Source of the DNA: an uncultured Collinsella sp. | Lineage (GTDB): Bacteria; Actinomycetota; Coriobacteriia; Coriobacteriales; Coriobacteriaceae | Assembly: GCA_902493125.1 (NCBI GenBank) | Contig: CABUOF010000004.1 | Coordinates: forward strand, 1 to 47,085 | Length of the DNA: 47,085 nucleotides | Direction: 5' to 3' | Part shown: piece by piece, positions 15,558-24,762 of the stretch | How the letters are laid out: the number at the start of each line of letters is the position of its first letter | Numbering within the stretch: the stretch's first letter is position 1 | Notes under the pieces: model-generated | Databases searched by the model: none | What the model was told of the DNA's origin: nothing | Seen by the model: the letters and a program-made list of their open reading frames with translations, nothing else | Program-made: the position numbers and the translations under genes

Positions 15558-17525
15558 CTAGCGCAGGGAGCGCAGGCCGCCGGCATCCTTGTCGAGGACT
15601 GTGAAGCGTACGGCATCTAGATGCTCAAGGATGCTGATGGCGCGTTTGCGCGACACACCCAGGGCCTCGCGCAGCACGCTCGTGGTGGCTGCGCCGCCGG
15701 CTGCCTCAATGGCAGCGGCGACGAGCTCACGCGCATGGGCCTCGGCGGTAGCAGACAGGGCAACGTCGCGCTCGACCTTAACGATCGAGCGATTGAGCGA
15801 AAGCTCGCGCAGGGCACGCGTCATGGTGTCACGGCCGAGCTGCAGCTGTTCGCCCACCTCGGGAAGCGCCGGTGCGTCCAGGCCGGTCTCGTCAAGCAGC
15901 GCGACGATGCGCTCGCAAGCCTCTCGCACCACGCGTGCCGCCGCGGCGGCCGAATGCGGATCGAATACCTCGGCGCCCTCGGCGGCGCACACGCCACGGG
16001 AGCAGCCCTCGGCAATCAGGGCCGCGGCAACGCCTTCATCAGCGGCAGGCCACGCAGCATGGGCAACGGCACCAGGCGTAAAGCCCGTCTCCTTGGGAGC
16101 CGTCGCGTGCATGGCTGACAAGGTCGCCGCCAGTGCATCCATCGCGGCGTCGAACACGGAAGCATCTGCATACAGCGTGCCATCCGAGCCAGCAAGCACG
16201 CAAGCAGTGCCCTGCGCCACCAACCCGCGCAGTGCAGCATCGACATCGCCGACGCCAAGATCCAAAGCGTCGGCAACATCAACCGCCGCAACCGGCAGCA
16301 TCTGCAGCGCCAGCCAAGCGCCCACACCGCCCGTGATATCGCCGGACTCGAGCGCCGCATACAGTGCACGCTCTCCTTCGGCAAGCTCGCGCGAGCGACG
16401 GCAGCGCGAAAGCAGCACACGCCCGCCGCCAATAAGCATCACGGGCGAATAGGACAGCACCACGGCATGGTCCCCAGCACGTAGCGGCAGCGAGTTTTCC
16501 AAGCGCACCTGAACAATACGAGTCTCACCCACCGCCATGGGGGCCTCGCCCTCCATGAACATGATGCGACCGACAACCTCGGCCGTACCCGCCATCACGT
16601 GCACACGCGCACCCGACTCGAACACACGCGGCTTGGCGCCCTCGCGGCCCAGGTAGGTGAACGTCATCATAAAGCGCATCGTCTGGCCAAAGCGGCCAGC
16701 CACGCCGAGCATCTCACCGCGATCGAGCGCGGCGACGGCATCGCCCACCAAGTTGAGCGCCACACGCTGACCGGGCAACGCCCGCGGCGTATCGCCATGC
16801 ACCCGAATCCCACGCACGCGACAGGCCGTACGCGACGGCAGCGCGACAAGCTCATCCCCCACCGCGACGGGCGCATCGTGCAGCGTTCCCGTCACCACGG
16901 TACCGGCGCCCTTGATCGTAAAGCAACGGTCGATGGGCAGACGCGGTGCGGCATCGGTGAGCTCGGCACGAGCGCGGCAGGCATCCCAGCAGGCACTTAC
17001 CTGCTCGTCGAGCACCGCAAGCAGCCCGTCGATCCCCTCGCCCGTCTTGGACGACACGGGCACAATCGGCGCACCCGCAAACACGGTACCCGACAAAAAG
17101 TCATCGACGTCGAGCTCGGCAAGCTCGGTCATCTCGGCGTCGGCCAGGTCACACATAGTCAGCGCCACCACCATATGCGTGACGCCCAGCAGCTCCAGCA
17201 CGTGCACGTGCTCGCGGGTCTGCGGCATCACGCCCTCAACGGCAGAGACCACCAGCACGGCCACGTCGATGCCCGTGGCGCCCTGCACCATGGCGCGCAG
17301 GTAGTGGGCATGCCCCGGCACATCGACCAGGCCGACAATCTTGCCGCTCGGCAGTGCCAGCTCGCCAAAACCCAGCTCCACGGTCATACCGCGACGGCGC
17401 TCAACCTCCAGACGGTCGGGATTCTTGCCGGTCAGTGCCTCGATCAGCGCCGACTTACCGTGGTCAACGTGGCCCGCCGTGCCAACGATAACGGGACACT
17501 CCACCAGCGCTTGAACCTCACTCAT
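15558..17525 (-). CDS. selB: Selenocysteine-specific elongation factor SelB
   Basis: GTPase that carries Sec-tRNA-Sec to the ribosome at UGA codons marked by a SECIS hairpin. 655 residues. G1 is GTAGHVDHGKSALI and G3 is LVDVPGHAHYLRAM. The EF-Tu-like beta-barrel domains follow, and the C-terminal 250 residues form the winged-helix repeats that bind SECIS RNA (ending LREALGVSRKRAISILEHLDAV). The G4 position reads ALTMCDLAD where the usual motif is (N/T)KxD, so the Lys is replaced by Met. The start overlaps the selA stop by four bases (ATGA), so the two are translationally coupled. Confidence 0.95.
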   Translation of the reverse strand: MSEVQALVECPVIVGTAGHVDHGKSALIEALTGKNPDRLEVERRRGMTVELGFGELALPSGKIVGLVDVPGHAHYLRAMVQGATGIDVAVLVVSAVEGVMPQTREHVHVLELLGVTHMVVALTMCDLADAEMTELAELDVDDFLSGTVFAGAPIVPVSSKTGEGIDGLLAVLDEQVSACWDACRARAELTDAAPRLPIDRCFTIKGAGTVVTGTLHDAPVAVGDELVALPSRTACRVRGIRVHGDTPRALPGQRVALNLVGDAVAALDRGEMLGVAGRFGQTMRFMMTFTYLGREGAKPRVFESGARVHVMAGTAEVVGRIMFMEGEAPMAVGETRIVQVRLENSLPLRAGDHAVVLSYSPVMLIGGGRVLLSRCRRSRELAEGERALYAALESGDITGGVGAWLALQMLPVAAVDVADALDLGVGDVDAALRGLVAQGTACVLAGSDGTLYADASVFDAAMDALAATLSAMHATAPKETGFTPGAVAHAAWPAADEGVAAALIAEGCSRGVCAAEGAEVFDPHSAAAAARVVREACERIVALLDETGLDAPALPEVGEQLQLGRDTMTRALRELSLNRSIVKVERDVALSATAEAHARELVAAAIEAAGGAATTSVLREALGVSRKRAISILEHLDAVRFTVLDKDAGGLRSLR

Positions 17526-18979
17526 CGAGCAATCGCCTTCTCAACGCACGCGACGAGCGTCGATGCCGCCGTCTCGATATCGCGGTCGCCCACGAGCGTG
17601 CGCACATCAAACAGAATGCGGTCGTGCGAGGTGCGCGTGACGACCGGCGTGTCGAGGTCCTGGACAAGCGAGCGCTTGAGCGCGTCGACCGTCAGGCGCT
17701 CGTCAACAAGACGCACGGCAACGCACATCGTGGGCAGCTCCACGGTAGGCAGCGAACCGCCACCGGGGGTCGACGATTCCTCGACAATCTCCACCTGAAC
17801 AGCGCACGGGCAACCAGCCTTATCGAGCCCGGCGACCATACGATCACGCAGCTTACGGGCACGTCGCTCCAAATGAGCCTGCGGCAGCGTAAGCATGCTG
17901 AGCACCGGAATATCGCGATGGGCAACATCGGCGCCATCCATGTAGATACGCAGCGTGGCCTCGAGCGCCGACAGAGCCAGTTTGCCCGGACGCAGAGCGC
18001 GCATGAGCGGATGTGCGCCGCAGGCCTGGACCAGATCGCGACGGCCCATGATAATGCCCGCCTGCGCGGCACCCAGCAGCTTATCACCCGAGCACGACAC
18101 GATATCGAGCCCTGCCGAAACCGAAGCCGGCGTGGTTTCTTCGCCGCCGCGCACCAAGATGTCGTCGGGCAACAGCGCGCCCGAGCCCTGGTCCTCGTAG
18201 AACAGCAGGCCGTGCTTATGGGCCAGTGCGGCGAGCTCCCTTGAGCTCACTTCCTCGTGAAAACCCTCGATGCGATAGTTGGAAGGATGGACCTTGAGGA
18301 TCATGGCCGTATCGGGTGTGATGGCTTGCTCATAATCTGCCAGATGCGTGCGGTTGGTGGCGCCGACCTCAACGAGTTTGGCGCCCGAAGCCGCCATGAC
18401 ATCGGGGATGCGGAAGCTGCCGCCAATCTCGACAAGCTCGCCGCGGCTGACGATGACCTCTTTACCCGCGGCATGGGTGGCAAGCACCAGCAGCACCGCG
18501 GCGGCATTGTTGTTGACCACGAGCGCGTCCTCGGCACCGGTGAGTGAGCGGATCAGCTGCGCGGCGTGCTCCTTGCGCGACCCGCGCGAACAGGTGTCGA
18601 CGCTGTACTCGAGCGTGCTATACCCGCGCGCGACCTCGGCCACGGCTTTGGCAGCTGATTCCGCGAGCGGGGCGCGACCCAAGTTGGTATGGATAACCAC
18701 ACCCGTGGCGTTGACGGCGGGACGCAGGCTCGGCAGCGCGGAGCGATGCGCACGCCACTCGATGGCCGAGGCCAGCTCGCGCTTGGAACGCGGGGCGGCG
18801 CCGGCACGAATCGCGGCGCGCTCCTCATCGAGCTCGGCCGTGACGGCGGCATGCACCACCGCGTCGCAGGTCTCCCCCGCCGCCTTCACAACCGGCCACT
18901 CTGCGAGCAGCTCGTTGACGGAAGGAATAGCGCGAAGGCGGGCGCGTACCTCATCGGACATGTTCTGGCTATCGCTCAT
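17522..18979 (-). CDS. selA: L-seryl-tRNA(Sec) selenium transferase SelA
   Basis: PLP enzyme that converts Ser-tRNA-Sec to Sec-tRNA-Sec using selenophosphate made by SelD. 485 residues, normal for bacterial SelA. VIHTNLGRAPLAESA, TLEYSVDTCSRGSRKEH, EDALVVNNNAAAVLL and the PLP-lysine segment VSCSGDKLLGAAQAGII are all present. The start at MSDSQNMSDE has AAAGG at 6-7 bases. The SD falls in one arm of a small inverted repeat (ACCTTT...AAAGGT, 18985-19003) that could hide it. It is first in the selA-selB unit. Confidence 0.96.
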   Translation of the reverse strand: MSDSQNMSDEVRARLRAIPSVNELLAEWPVVKAAGETCDAVVHAAVTAELDEERAAIRAGAAPRSKRELASAIEWRAHRSALPSLRPAVNATGVVIHTNLGRAPLAESAAKAVAEVARGYSTLEYSVDTCSRGSRKEHAAQLIRSLTGAEDALVVNNNAAAVLLVLATHAAGKEVIVSRGELVEIGGSFRIPDVMAASGAKLVEVGATNRTHLADYEQAITPDTAMILKVHPSNYRIEGFHEEVSSRELAALAHKHGLLFYEDQGSGALLPDDILVRGGEETTPASVSAGLDIVSCSGDKLLGAAQAGIIMGRRDLVQACGAHPLMRALRPGKLALSALEATLRIYMDGADVAHRDIPVLSMLTLPQAHLERRARKLRDRMVAGLDKAGCPCAVQVEIVEESSTPGGGSLPTVELPTMCVAVRLVDERLTVDALKRSLVQDLDTPVVTRTSHDRILFDVRTLVGDRDIETAASTLVACVEKAIAR

Positions 18980-19055
18980 GTGCGACCTTTCAAAACCAAA
19001 GGTGAATCAATCGTTCGAACGTCAAACTATCAGCCAATTCGATCGGCTGAATCAA

Positions 19056-21173
19056 TCAGTCGTTATTATCCTCGCGTGCCGCGATCTTTTCCACGCGAAC
19101 GGCGTTTTCCTGGGTGAGCGCAGCGCCCGTCAACGGGTCCCAACGCAACGGCGTATGGTCGAGCGGGCCCACGCCCAAGGCTTGAGCGCCACCGGCATCG
19201 GCGCCAACCGAACGCCCACCGGGGGCGGCCGACGTAAAGATGCACGCCGGATGCTGATACGGCGTCGTCTCCACTCGCACGCGGTCGCGGCCCATATCGC
19301 TCACGAGTTTGACGATCTCGCCGTCGACGATGCCCATGCGCGCAGCAACATCGGCATTCATCTGCACGGCATCCAGGTCCGATCCGGCCTCGGCGGCACC
19401 TTGGGCCGCAAGCCTTCGCGAGGTATGCGACTCAAAGGGACGGTTGCCGCTAATGAGGCGAAACATCCCCGGACCGGGCTCCACCATGGGAGCGATCCAG
19501 TTGGGTACACGACCCAGACCGGCTCGTTCCCATACGTCGCTTGCCAGCGCAATTTTGCCGCCATCCAAGGGAATCGCCGGCTCGCCCGTACGCGACGGCA
19601 ACGCAACACCCGTGTCGGTCCAGCCGCGCTCCTTGAGCTCGTCCAGATTGATCCCAAAAGGCGCCACCTGGGCAGCCGCCAGATCGTCAGACGTAAACTG
19701 GAAGTACTCGCCCACGCCACACGCCTGCGCCAGACCGGCAAAAATCTCCCGACCGGGACGTGAGTCGTCATGCTGCACAGGCAGCACGGCGTTGCGGTAG
19801 AACACGCGCGAATCGTTGGCGCCCACGACCGTCCCCACGCCGCGGTCGGCCTCCAGATACGTCACGTCGGGCAGCACGAAATCAGAAGCACACGCCGTCT
19901 CGGACCAGCGAATATCAATCGTTACGAGCAAGTCGAGCTGCTGCAAAATACTCAACCAAGCCTGTGCATTGCCATAGCCCGCACCGGGGTTACTGGCATA
20001 GACGATGAGCCCACGCAAATCGCCGGCAAGAATCGACTGACCGATGGTCGTGCACAGGCCGCGCACCGGATCGACCAGTGGATAGCGCTCGGACCCCAAC
20101 TTGGGCCCACGCGGCACCGGCGGCGTCGCAAAGCACGTGGGATCGAGGTCGCCCAACACAAGCGGCGTGGGCGGGTTGAGGGCACCGCCCTCATGCCCGA
20201 TGCAGCCCAGCAGCACATCGACCAAGCAGATAGCGCGCGCGGTCTGGGTGCTATTGGCATACGCGATGCCGATGCCACCATGAAAGCCTGCATCCACCAC
20301 AGCGGCAGGCGCGGCGGCAGCTAGCTCGCGCGCCGTGGCGACAATCTCTGCGGCCGGCACGTCGCACATCGACTCGGCCCACTCGGGCGTCCAAGCACTG
20401 GCCGCCTGCGCCAGCTCGTCAAAGCCTGTGGCGTAGCGGTCCACGAACTCGTGATCGTACAGGTCCTCGGATACCAGCACATGTGCGATACCCAGCAGCA
20501 ACGCCAGATCGCATCCAGGACGTACGCGCAGCCAGCGGTCGGCAAGCGCGGCCGAGCCGCTGCGCCGGGGGTCAACCACAATGATCTTCGCCCCGCGCCG
20601 GCGCGCATCGTTGAGCGCGTCAACGGCCCCCATCGTCGACGAATCGACAATGGAACGCCCCAGGTACATGATGCAGTCGGTATGCGCAAGGTCGGAGGCG
20701 GGGCTATAGCCCAGGCTGTGCTCCCAACCGGTAAGTCTGCTTACCTCGCAGGCGCCATCGGCACCGTACACGTTGGGCGAGCCCAGCGCATGCATAAAGC
20801 GATAGGCCCAGTAGCGGTCGAACGAGGGAACGCCGAGCGTCATGCCCAGCGCGCGCGGACCATGCCCGTCAACAATCCCCAAAAGGCGCTCGGCAATCTG
20901 AGCAAACGCCTCGTCCCAGGTAATCGCATCGAACCCCGAGCCATCCCGGCGGCGTCGCATGGGGTGCACAATGCGGTCGCGCTCGTCAAACGGCATTGCC
21001 AGGCGATGCCGTCCGCGGGCGCACAGGGCACGCGCCGCGCACGGATGCCCCGCAACCGGCAGCTCAGCCACCACACGCCCATCCTCAACATGGGCCGCAA
21101 AGGCGCAATCGGCATAGCATCCCCCGCATGTGGTCACCACGGCGCGACCGTCACGCTTCACAGCAGATGCCAT
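19056..21173 (-). CDS. Orphan molybdopterin oxidoreductase catalytic subunit (DMSO-reductase family)
   Basis: 705 residues. The N-terminal [4Fe-4S] motif is CGGCYADC with a further Cys in GHPCAARALC. The MGD-binding core follows (YLGRSIVDSSTMGAVDAL, AKIIVVDPRRSGSAALADRWLRVRPGCDLALLLGIAHVL). The likely metal-ligand position reads GADGACEVSRLTG, so Cys rather than Sec. The C-terminal domain (from about residue 590) is the molydopterin-binding barrel. There is no Tat signal, so the enzyme is probably cytoplasmic, and no Fe-S or membrane subunit adjoins it. Start MASAVKRD has AAAGGGG upstream. The substrate is unknown; it stands between focA (separated by a terminator) and selA, so a role with formate or selenium enzymes is only a guess. 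Confidence 0.8.
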   Translation of the reverse strand: MASAVKRDGRAVVTTCGGCYADCAFAAHVEDGRVVAELPVAGHPCAARALCARGRHRLAMPFDERDRIVHPMRRRRDGSGFDAITWDEAFAQIAERLLGIVDGHGPRALGMTLGVPSFDRYWAYRFMHALGSPNVYGADGACEVSRLTGWEHSLGYSPASDLAHTDCIMYLGRSIVDSSTMGAVDALNDARRRGAKIIVVDPRRSGSAALADRWLRVRPGCDLALLLGIAHVLVSEDLYDHEFVDRYATGFDELAQAASAWTPEWAESMCDVPAAEIVATARELAAAAPAAVVDAGFHGGIGIAYANSTQTARAICLVDVLLGCIGHEGGALNPPTPLVLGDLDPTCFATPPVPRGPKLGSERYPLVDPVRGLCTTIGQSILAGDLRGLIVYASNPGAGYGNAQAWLSILQQLDLLVTIDIRWSETACASDFVLPDVTYLEADRGVGTVVGANDSRVFYRNAVLPVQHDDSRPGREIFAGLAQACGVGEYFQFTSDDLAAAQVAPFGINLDELKERGWTDTGVALPSRTGEPAIPLDGGKIALASDVWERAGLGRVPNWIAPMVEPGPGMFRLISGNRPFESHTSRRLAAQGAAEAGSDLDAVQMNADVAARMGIVDGEIVKLVSDMGRDRVRVETTPYQHPACIFTSAAPGGRSVGADAGGAQALGVGPLDHTPLRWDPLTGAALTQENAVRVEKIAAREDNND

Positions 21174-21235
21174 CTCAATTACCCCTTTCATCAGCCAAAC
21201 ACAACAGGCCAAAAGCCCGGCAACGGGCCCCAGAC

Positions 21236-21273
21236 CCAAAAAGCCTCCCGCACGGCAACGCCCCGCGGGAGGC
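21236..21273 (-). terminator. Terminator of the formate hydrogenlyase operon, after focA
   Basis: On the minus strand GCCTCCCGC pairs with GCGGGAGGC around a 13-base loop and runs into TTTTTGGG. It begins 22 bp past the focA stop and closes the long operon. The molybdopterin oxidoreductase downstream must therefore have its own promoter in the remaining 60 bp. Confidence 0.9.
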
Positions 21274-21295
21274 CCAACGTCAAACAGACGCTACC

Positions 21296-22135
21296 TTACG
21301 CCTCGGACTTCTTGGCGTAGATAAACCAGTAGCCGAGCGCGACCAGAACCGCGCCGCCCACGATGTTGCCCAGCGTGGCGGCAGAGAGGTTAAACGCAAT
21401 GCCCGCGACGTTGAGCGCATCGGCCCCGGCAACCTCGGCACCATAACCGCATGCATGCATCACGGCGCCCATGGGCAAAAAGTACATGTTGGCGACACAG
21501 TGCTCAAAACCGCAGGCCACAAAGGCGGCGATGGGCAGCAGAATGCCCACGACCTTATCGACCACGGTCTTGCCGGCGGTACCGATCCACACGGCCAGGC
21601 ACACAAAGATGTTGCACAGGATGCCGCGGAAGAAGATCGTTACCCAGTCGATCGTCACCTTGCCGGCGGCGACGCTCACCATGGAGTTGGCGACCGCCTC
21701 GCCGTTGAGCTTATAGATGCCGGCCATGTACACCAAAAAGACGATGAACAGGGCACCGACAAAGTTACCGACCCATACGACAACCCAAGCCTTGAGCATC
21801 TGGACCAGGGTGATCTTTTTGCTCTTGAGCGCGCAGACCATAAGCGAGTTGCCGGTGAACAGCTCGGCGCCGCACACTGGCACCAGCACCAGGCCCAGGC
21901 AAAAACACAGGCCGCCCACGACGCGCTGAGCGCCCCAGCCCAGCGTGCTGTCGCTCAAAAACACCGTAAAGAACAGGCCGCCGAAGGCGATAAACGCGCC
22001 GGCGAACATTGCCAACAGAAAGGCCTTAGCGACCGGCAGGTTAGCCTTGGTCACGCCGGCGGCCTCGGTCTTGGCCTCGATCGCGGCGGGCGCCAGGCAA
22101 TCGGGAGCGGGATATTCTGCCTTGGAATCTGCCAT
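21296..22135 (-). CDS. focA: Formate channel FocA (FNT family)
   Basis: Pentameric formate/nitrite-family channel that moves formate across the membrane. 279 residues with six hydrophobic segments, starting at AFLLAMFAGAFIAFGGLFFTVF. FNT signatures include VCGAELFTGNSLMV and the GFEHCVANMYFLPMGAVM segment, which contains the conserved channel-gating His. The start MADSKAEYP has AAGAAG upstream. It is the last gene of the operon, 39 bp after hycI, so formate import is co-expressed with formate oxidation. A nitrite channel is a less likely alternative given the neighbours. Confidence 0.92.
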   Translation of the reverse strand: MADSKAEYPAPDCLAPAAIEAKTEAAGVTKANLPVAKAFLLAMFAGAFIAFGGLFFTVFLSDSTLGWGAQRVVGGLCFCLGLVLVPVCGAELFTGNSLMVCALKSKKITLVQMLKAWVVVWVGNFVGALFIVFLVYMAGIYKLNGEAVANSMVSVAAGKVTIDWVTIFFRGILCNIFVCLAVWIGTAGKTVVDKVVGILLPIAAFVACGFEHCVANMYFLPMGAVMHACGYGAEVAGADALNVAGIAFNLSAATLGNIVGGAVLVALGYWFIYAKKSEA

Positions 22136-22174
22136 GTCAATCACTTCTTTCCTATTCAGCAGAGGCAAGCGCTG

Positions 22175-22678
22175 CTATAGCTCCTGCCCCAAGCGGACAA
22201 AGTGGGAAAAGTCGTTGGCGGCCACGGCGTCGTACACGGCGTCGACGGCCTCAAAGACCTCCGGGGACATGGGGTTATAGAACTCCGTATCGCCCGGCTG
22301 AATCCCTATGAAGACGATATCATCGCACGATTGCTCAATCTCTTCGATTAGAATCGACAACGGAAGCGAATGCGTGGTGAACATCGACTTGCGGGCCACA
22401 TCGCGCTTGTCGAGCAAGCGGATGGACCCGACGGGCAGCGCCATGTCGGCGGCATCGACCAAGACTAGGCGAGGCGGACGCTCGCGCTTGACCTCGATGA
22501 TGTCGTCCTCGGGCGTTTGGCCGCCGTCGATGGTGTACCAACCGGCGATGGGCGCGTCCTCCATCTTTTTGGAGAGCACGGGGCCGGCGGCATCGTCGGC
22601 ACGCAGCACGCTTCCTGCCGTGAGCACGATACCCGCAAACGGGGCGCCGTTCACACGACCATCCACAACGCGACCCAT
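22175..22678 (-). CDS. hycI: Hydrogenase maturation protease HycI
   Basis: Cleaves the C-terminal tail of the [NiFe] large subunit after nickel insertion. 167 residues. The three nickel-sensing residues of the family are recognisable: Asp in AGSVLRADDAAGP, Asp in VLVDAADMALPVGSIRLLD, and His in FTTHSLPLSILIEE. The first motif is altered from the usual GNxLxxDDGxG (N to S, second G to A). The start overlaps the hycH stop by one base. Its substrate should be HyfG, encoded in the same operon. Confidence 0.9.
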   Translation of the reverse strand: MGRVVDGRVNGAPFAGIVLTAGSVLRADDAAGPVLSKKMEDAPIAGWYTIDGGQTPEDDIIEVKRERPPRLVLVDAADMALPVGSIRLLDKRDVARKSMFTTHSLPLSILIEEIEQSCDDIVFIGIQPGDTEFYNPMSPEVFEAVDAVYDAVAANDFSHFVRLGQEL

Positions 22679-23259
22679 TACTGCAACCTTCCCGTCAGAT
22701 ACACGCCCGAGACATCGCGCACGCGTTCCACCAGATCGCGAAACTTCATCAGAAACGCGACCTGCTGGGCATGCAGGCCAAAGTCGTCATCGAACACCGA
22801 GATGCCGGCCTTGGCAGAACCGCGAAAACCGCGCTCGTCGAGCAGCGCATCGCAGGCCTCGAGCAGCGACGGCACCGCCGCCTTGTCGAGCTGGCACTCG
22901 CCAAAGGAGCGGATGGCCTCGAACTTGGTCTTGGCCTCCCCTTCCGGCAGCGCGTCGACGAGCGAATAGAACACATCCACCGGCACCGACAGGCGCGGCT
23001 CAAAGCAGTCGAGCACGCCGGTGTGGTGGCCCACGGCGAGCGTGTAGTACAGCACGTCGCAGGCCTCCTGGGGAACGTCTTCCTCGGTCTCCACAAACTT
23101 ACGCGTGAGCTCGTAGAAGACCACCTGGTCGGGCGTATGGCCCAGGCAGGGGTCGGCGACGCCCTCGGCGGCCTCGTCGCTTGCGCGCGAGGCATCACCA
23201 AAGGAGCCGCCGAGCATGCCGGGGCCCGCAAAGTAACCAGAGCGGTCCGTGAGCTCCAT
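22678..23259 (-). CDS. hycH: Formate hydrogenlyase maturation protein HycH/HyfJ-like
   Basis: 193 residues resembling HycH, a small protein needed to mature the large hydrogenase subunit. Recognisable features are VVFYELTRKFVE near residue 45, the hydrophilic YYTLAVGHHTGVLDCF segment, and a C-terminal half ending in LMKFRDLVERVRDVSGVYLTGRLQ. It is longer than E. coli HycH (about 136 aa) at both ends. It directly abuts hyfI and overlaps hycI. The assignment rests mostly on position plus partial similarity. Confidence 0.8.
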   Translation of the reverse strand: MELTDRSGYFAGPGMLGGSFGDASRASDEAAEGVADPCLGHTPDQVVFYELTRKFVETEEDVPQEACDVLYYTLAVGHHTGVLDCFEPRLSVPVDVFYSLVDALPEGEAKTKFEAIRSFGECQLDKAAVPSLLEACDALLDERGFRGSAKAGISVFDDDFGLHAQQVAFLMKFRDLVERVRDVSGVYLTGRLQ

Positions 23260-24042
23260 CTAGCGACCTCCGGCCAGCACCAGATCCTGCAGCGCCGAGT
23301 ACACCTCGACGCGGCGCGGATCATCCTGCTTGTCGATGAGCAGCGCCATGGCACCGCGGATATCGCCCTTGGGCGCGCCCTCGAGCGTGTCCATAAACTC
23401 GTTGGCCAGGTCGCGGCCGTAACGGTAGCCGCTCATGGCGCGAGCCTCGCGCTCGATGGCAACGCGCAGCTTGTACGGCACGCCGGGGTGCAGGATATCG
23501 GCCTGCTCGCCGGCGGCCTCCACCGTGGTCTCGGCATGGAGCTTTTGGTCAAGCAGGCCAAGTGCCATGGCAAAGCCGTAGACGGTCTGCGCGGGGCTGG
23601 GCGGGCAGCCGGGGATGTAGACATCGACCGGCAAGATCTTGTCCGTGCCACCCCAGACGCAGTAGTTGTCGTAGAAGATGCCGCCGGTGCAGCCGCACGC
23701 GCCATAGGACACCACGATCTTGGGATCGGGTGCGGCCTCAAAGGCGCGCAGGGCCGGCATGCGCATGGCGCGCGTCACGGCGCCGGTGTACAGCAGCACA
23801 TCGGCGTGACGGGGCGAGGGCACGACCTTGATGCCAAAGCGCTCGACGTCGAAGACGGGCGTGATGGAACCGAAGATCTCGATCTCGCAGCCGTTGCAGC
23901 CGCCGCAGTCAACACGGTAGACGTACACCGAGCGCTTGATCTTCTTAAGAAGGGTCGCCTTGGCCTTCTCGATGCTCTCGTCGAGCTCGATCTTGGTCGG
24001 GCGGTACTGAAGCCGCTCGGGCAAAAGCGTGGGTTCGGCCAT
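23260..24042 (-). CDS. hyfI: [NiFe]-hydrogenase small subunit HyfI (NuoB-like)
   Basis: 260 residues. Carries the proximal [4Fe-4S] cluster next to the NiFe site: DCGGCNGCEIEIFG supplies CxxC, GACGCTGGIF the third Cys and VYIPGCPPSPAQTVYG the fourth. As in Group 4 hydrogenases there is no signal peptide and no extra cluster domain. It starts two bases after hyfH and is followed directly by hycH. It forms the catalytic core with HyfG. Confidence 0.95.
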   Translation of the reverse strand: MAEPTLLPERLQYRPTKIELDESIEKAKATLLKKIKRSVYVYRVDCGGCNGCEIEIFGSITPVFDVERFGIKVVPSPRHADVLLYTGAVTRAMRMPALRAFEAAPDPKIVVSYGACGCTGGIFYDNYCVWGGTDKILPVDVYIPGCPPSPAQTVYGFAMALGLLDQKLHAETTVEAAGEQADILHPGVPYKLRVAIEREARAMSGYRYGRDLANEFMDTLEGAPKGDIRGAMALLIDKQDDPRRVEVYSALQDLVLAGGR

Positions 24043-24044
24043 GG

Positions 24045-24761
24045 TTACTCCTCCTTCATTTCATAATCCATGATGATGCCCTCGACCGGCGCCGGACCGG
24101 CGGGAATCTCGGGCGCATCGGGGTTGAGCTCGCGGTCGACATACTCCGGGTTCACGCCGTGGCCGCCCAGATACTCCATGCCGGGGCCCTGGGGCTCACC
24201 GGACGCAAGCGTCTCGTTGGCAGCCATGCCGGCAGCGTTGCCGGTCTTTACGGCCGAGGCGGCGCGCAGGGCGTCGAGCTCGCGCTTGCACTCCTGGCAC
24301 ATACCGACGGTACGGGCGGCCTGGATGGCCTCCATGCCGCCGGCCTTTTGCAGCAGGCGCTTAGCGTAGTCGATCTCCTTGTGCGGGGCAAACGGCTTGC
24401 CGCAACGCGAGCAGTGCTCGAGCGTGTAGACGCTCTTGCTGGTGAGGTCGTCCTTGCTCATGACGGCCAGCTCAAACTCCTCGGTGAGCTTGATAGCCTC
24501 CATGGGGCAGGCTTCCTCGCAACGGCCGCAAAAGATGCAGCGACCGTAGTCGATCGACCAGGTGATGGTATCGGCCGCAAGGTCGGTGTCCATGCGAATG
24601 GCATCGGCCGGGCACGCCACGCCGCAGGCTCCGCAGGCGATGCAGAGCTCGGCATTGTGCTCGGGCTTGCCGCGCATGTCCTTGTTGGTGGGGAACGGCG
24701 CAAACGGGTACTTAACCGTCGCGTCGCCGGCCTTGGCGTTAACCTTCCAAAGCTTCAGCAT
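24045..24761 (-). CDS. hyfH: Hydrogenase 4Fe-4S subunit HyfH (NuoI-like)
   Basis: 238 residues. Two ferredoxin clusters, CIACGACGVACP and CIFCGRCEEACP, near residues 42-90 relay electrons toward HyfI. A later Cys set (CSRCGKPF, MCQECKREL) is also present in HyfH/HycF-type proteins. The start MLKLWKVNAK is one base after the hyfG stop. The Pro/Gly-rich C-terminal tail (about the last 70 residues) is longer than in E. coli HyfH (181 aa) and has no assigned role. Confidence 0.92.
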   Translation of the reverse strand: MLKLWKVNAKAGDATVKYPFAPFPTNKDMRGKPEHNAELCIACGACGVACPADAIRMDTDLAADTITWSIDYGRCIFCGRCEEACPMEAIKLTEEFELAVMSKDDLTSKSVYTLEHCSRCGKPFAPHKEIDYAKRLLQKAGGMEAIQAARTVGMCQECKRELDALRAASAVKTGNAAGMAANETLASGEPQGPGMEYLGGHGVNPEYVDRELNPDAPEIPAGPAPVEGIIMDYEMKEE

Positions 24762-24762
24762 A

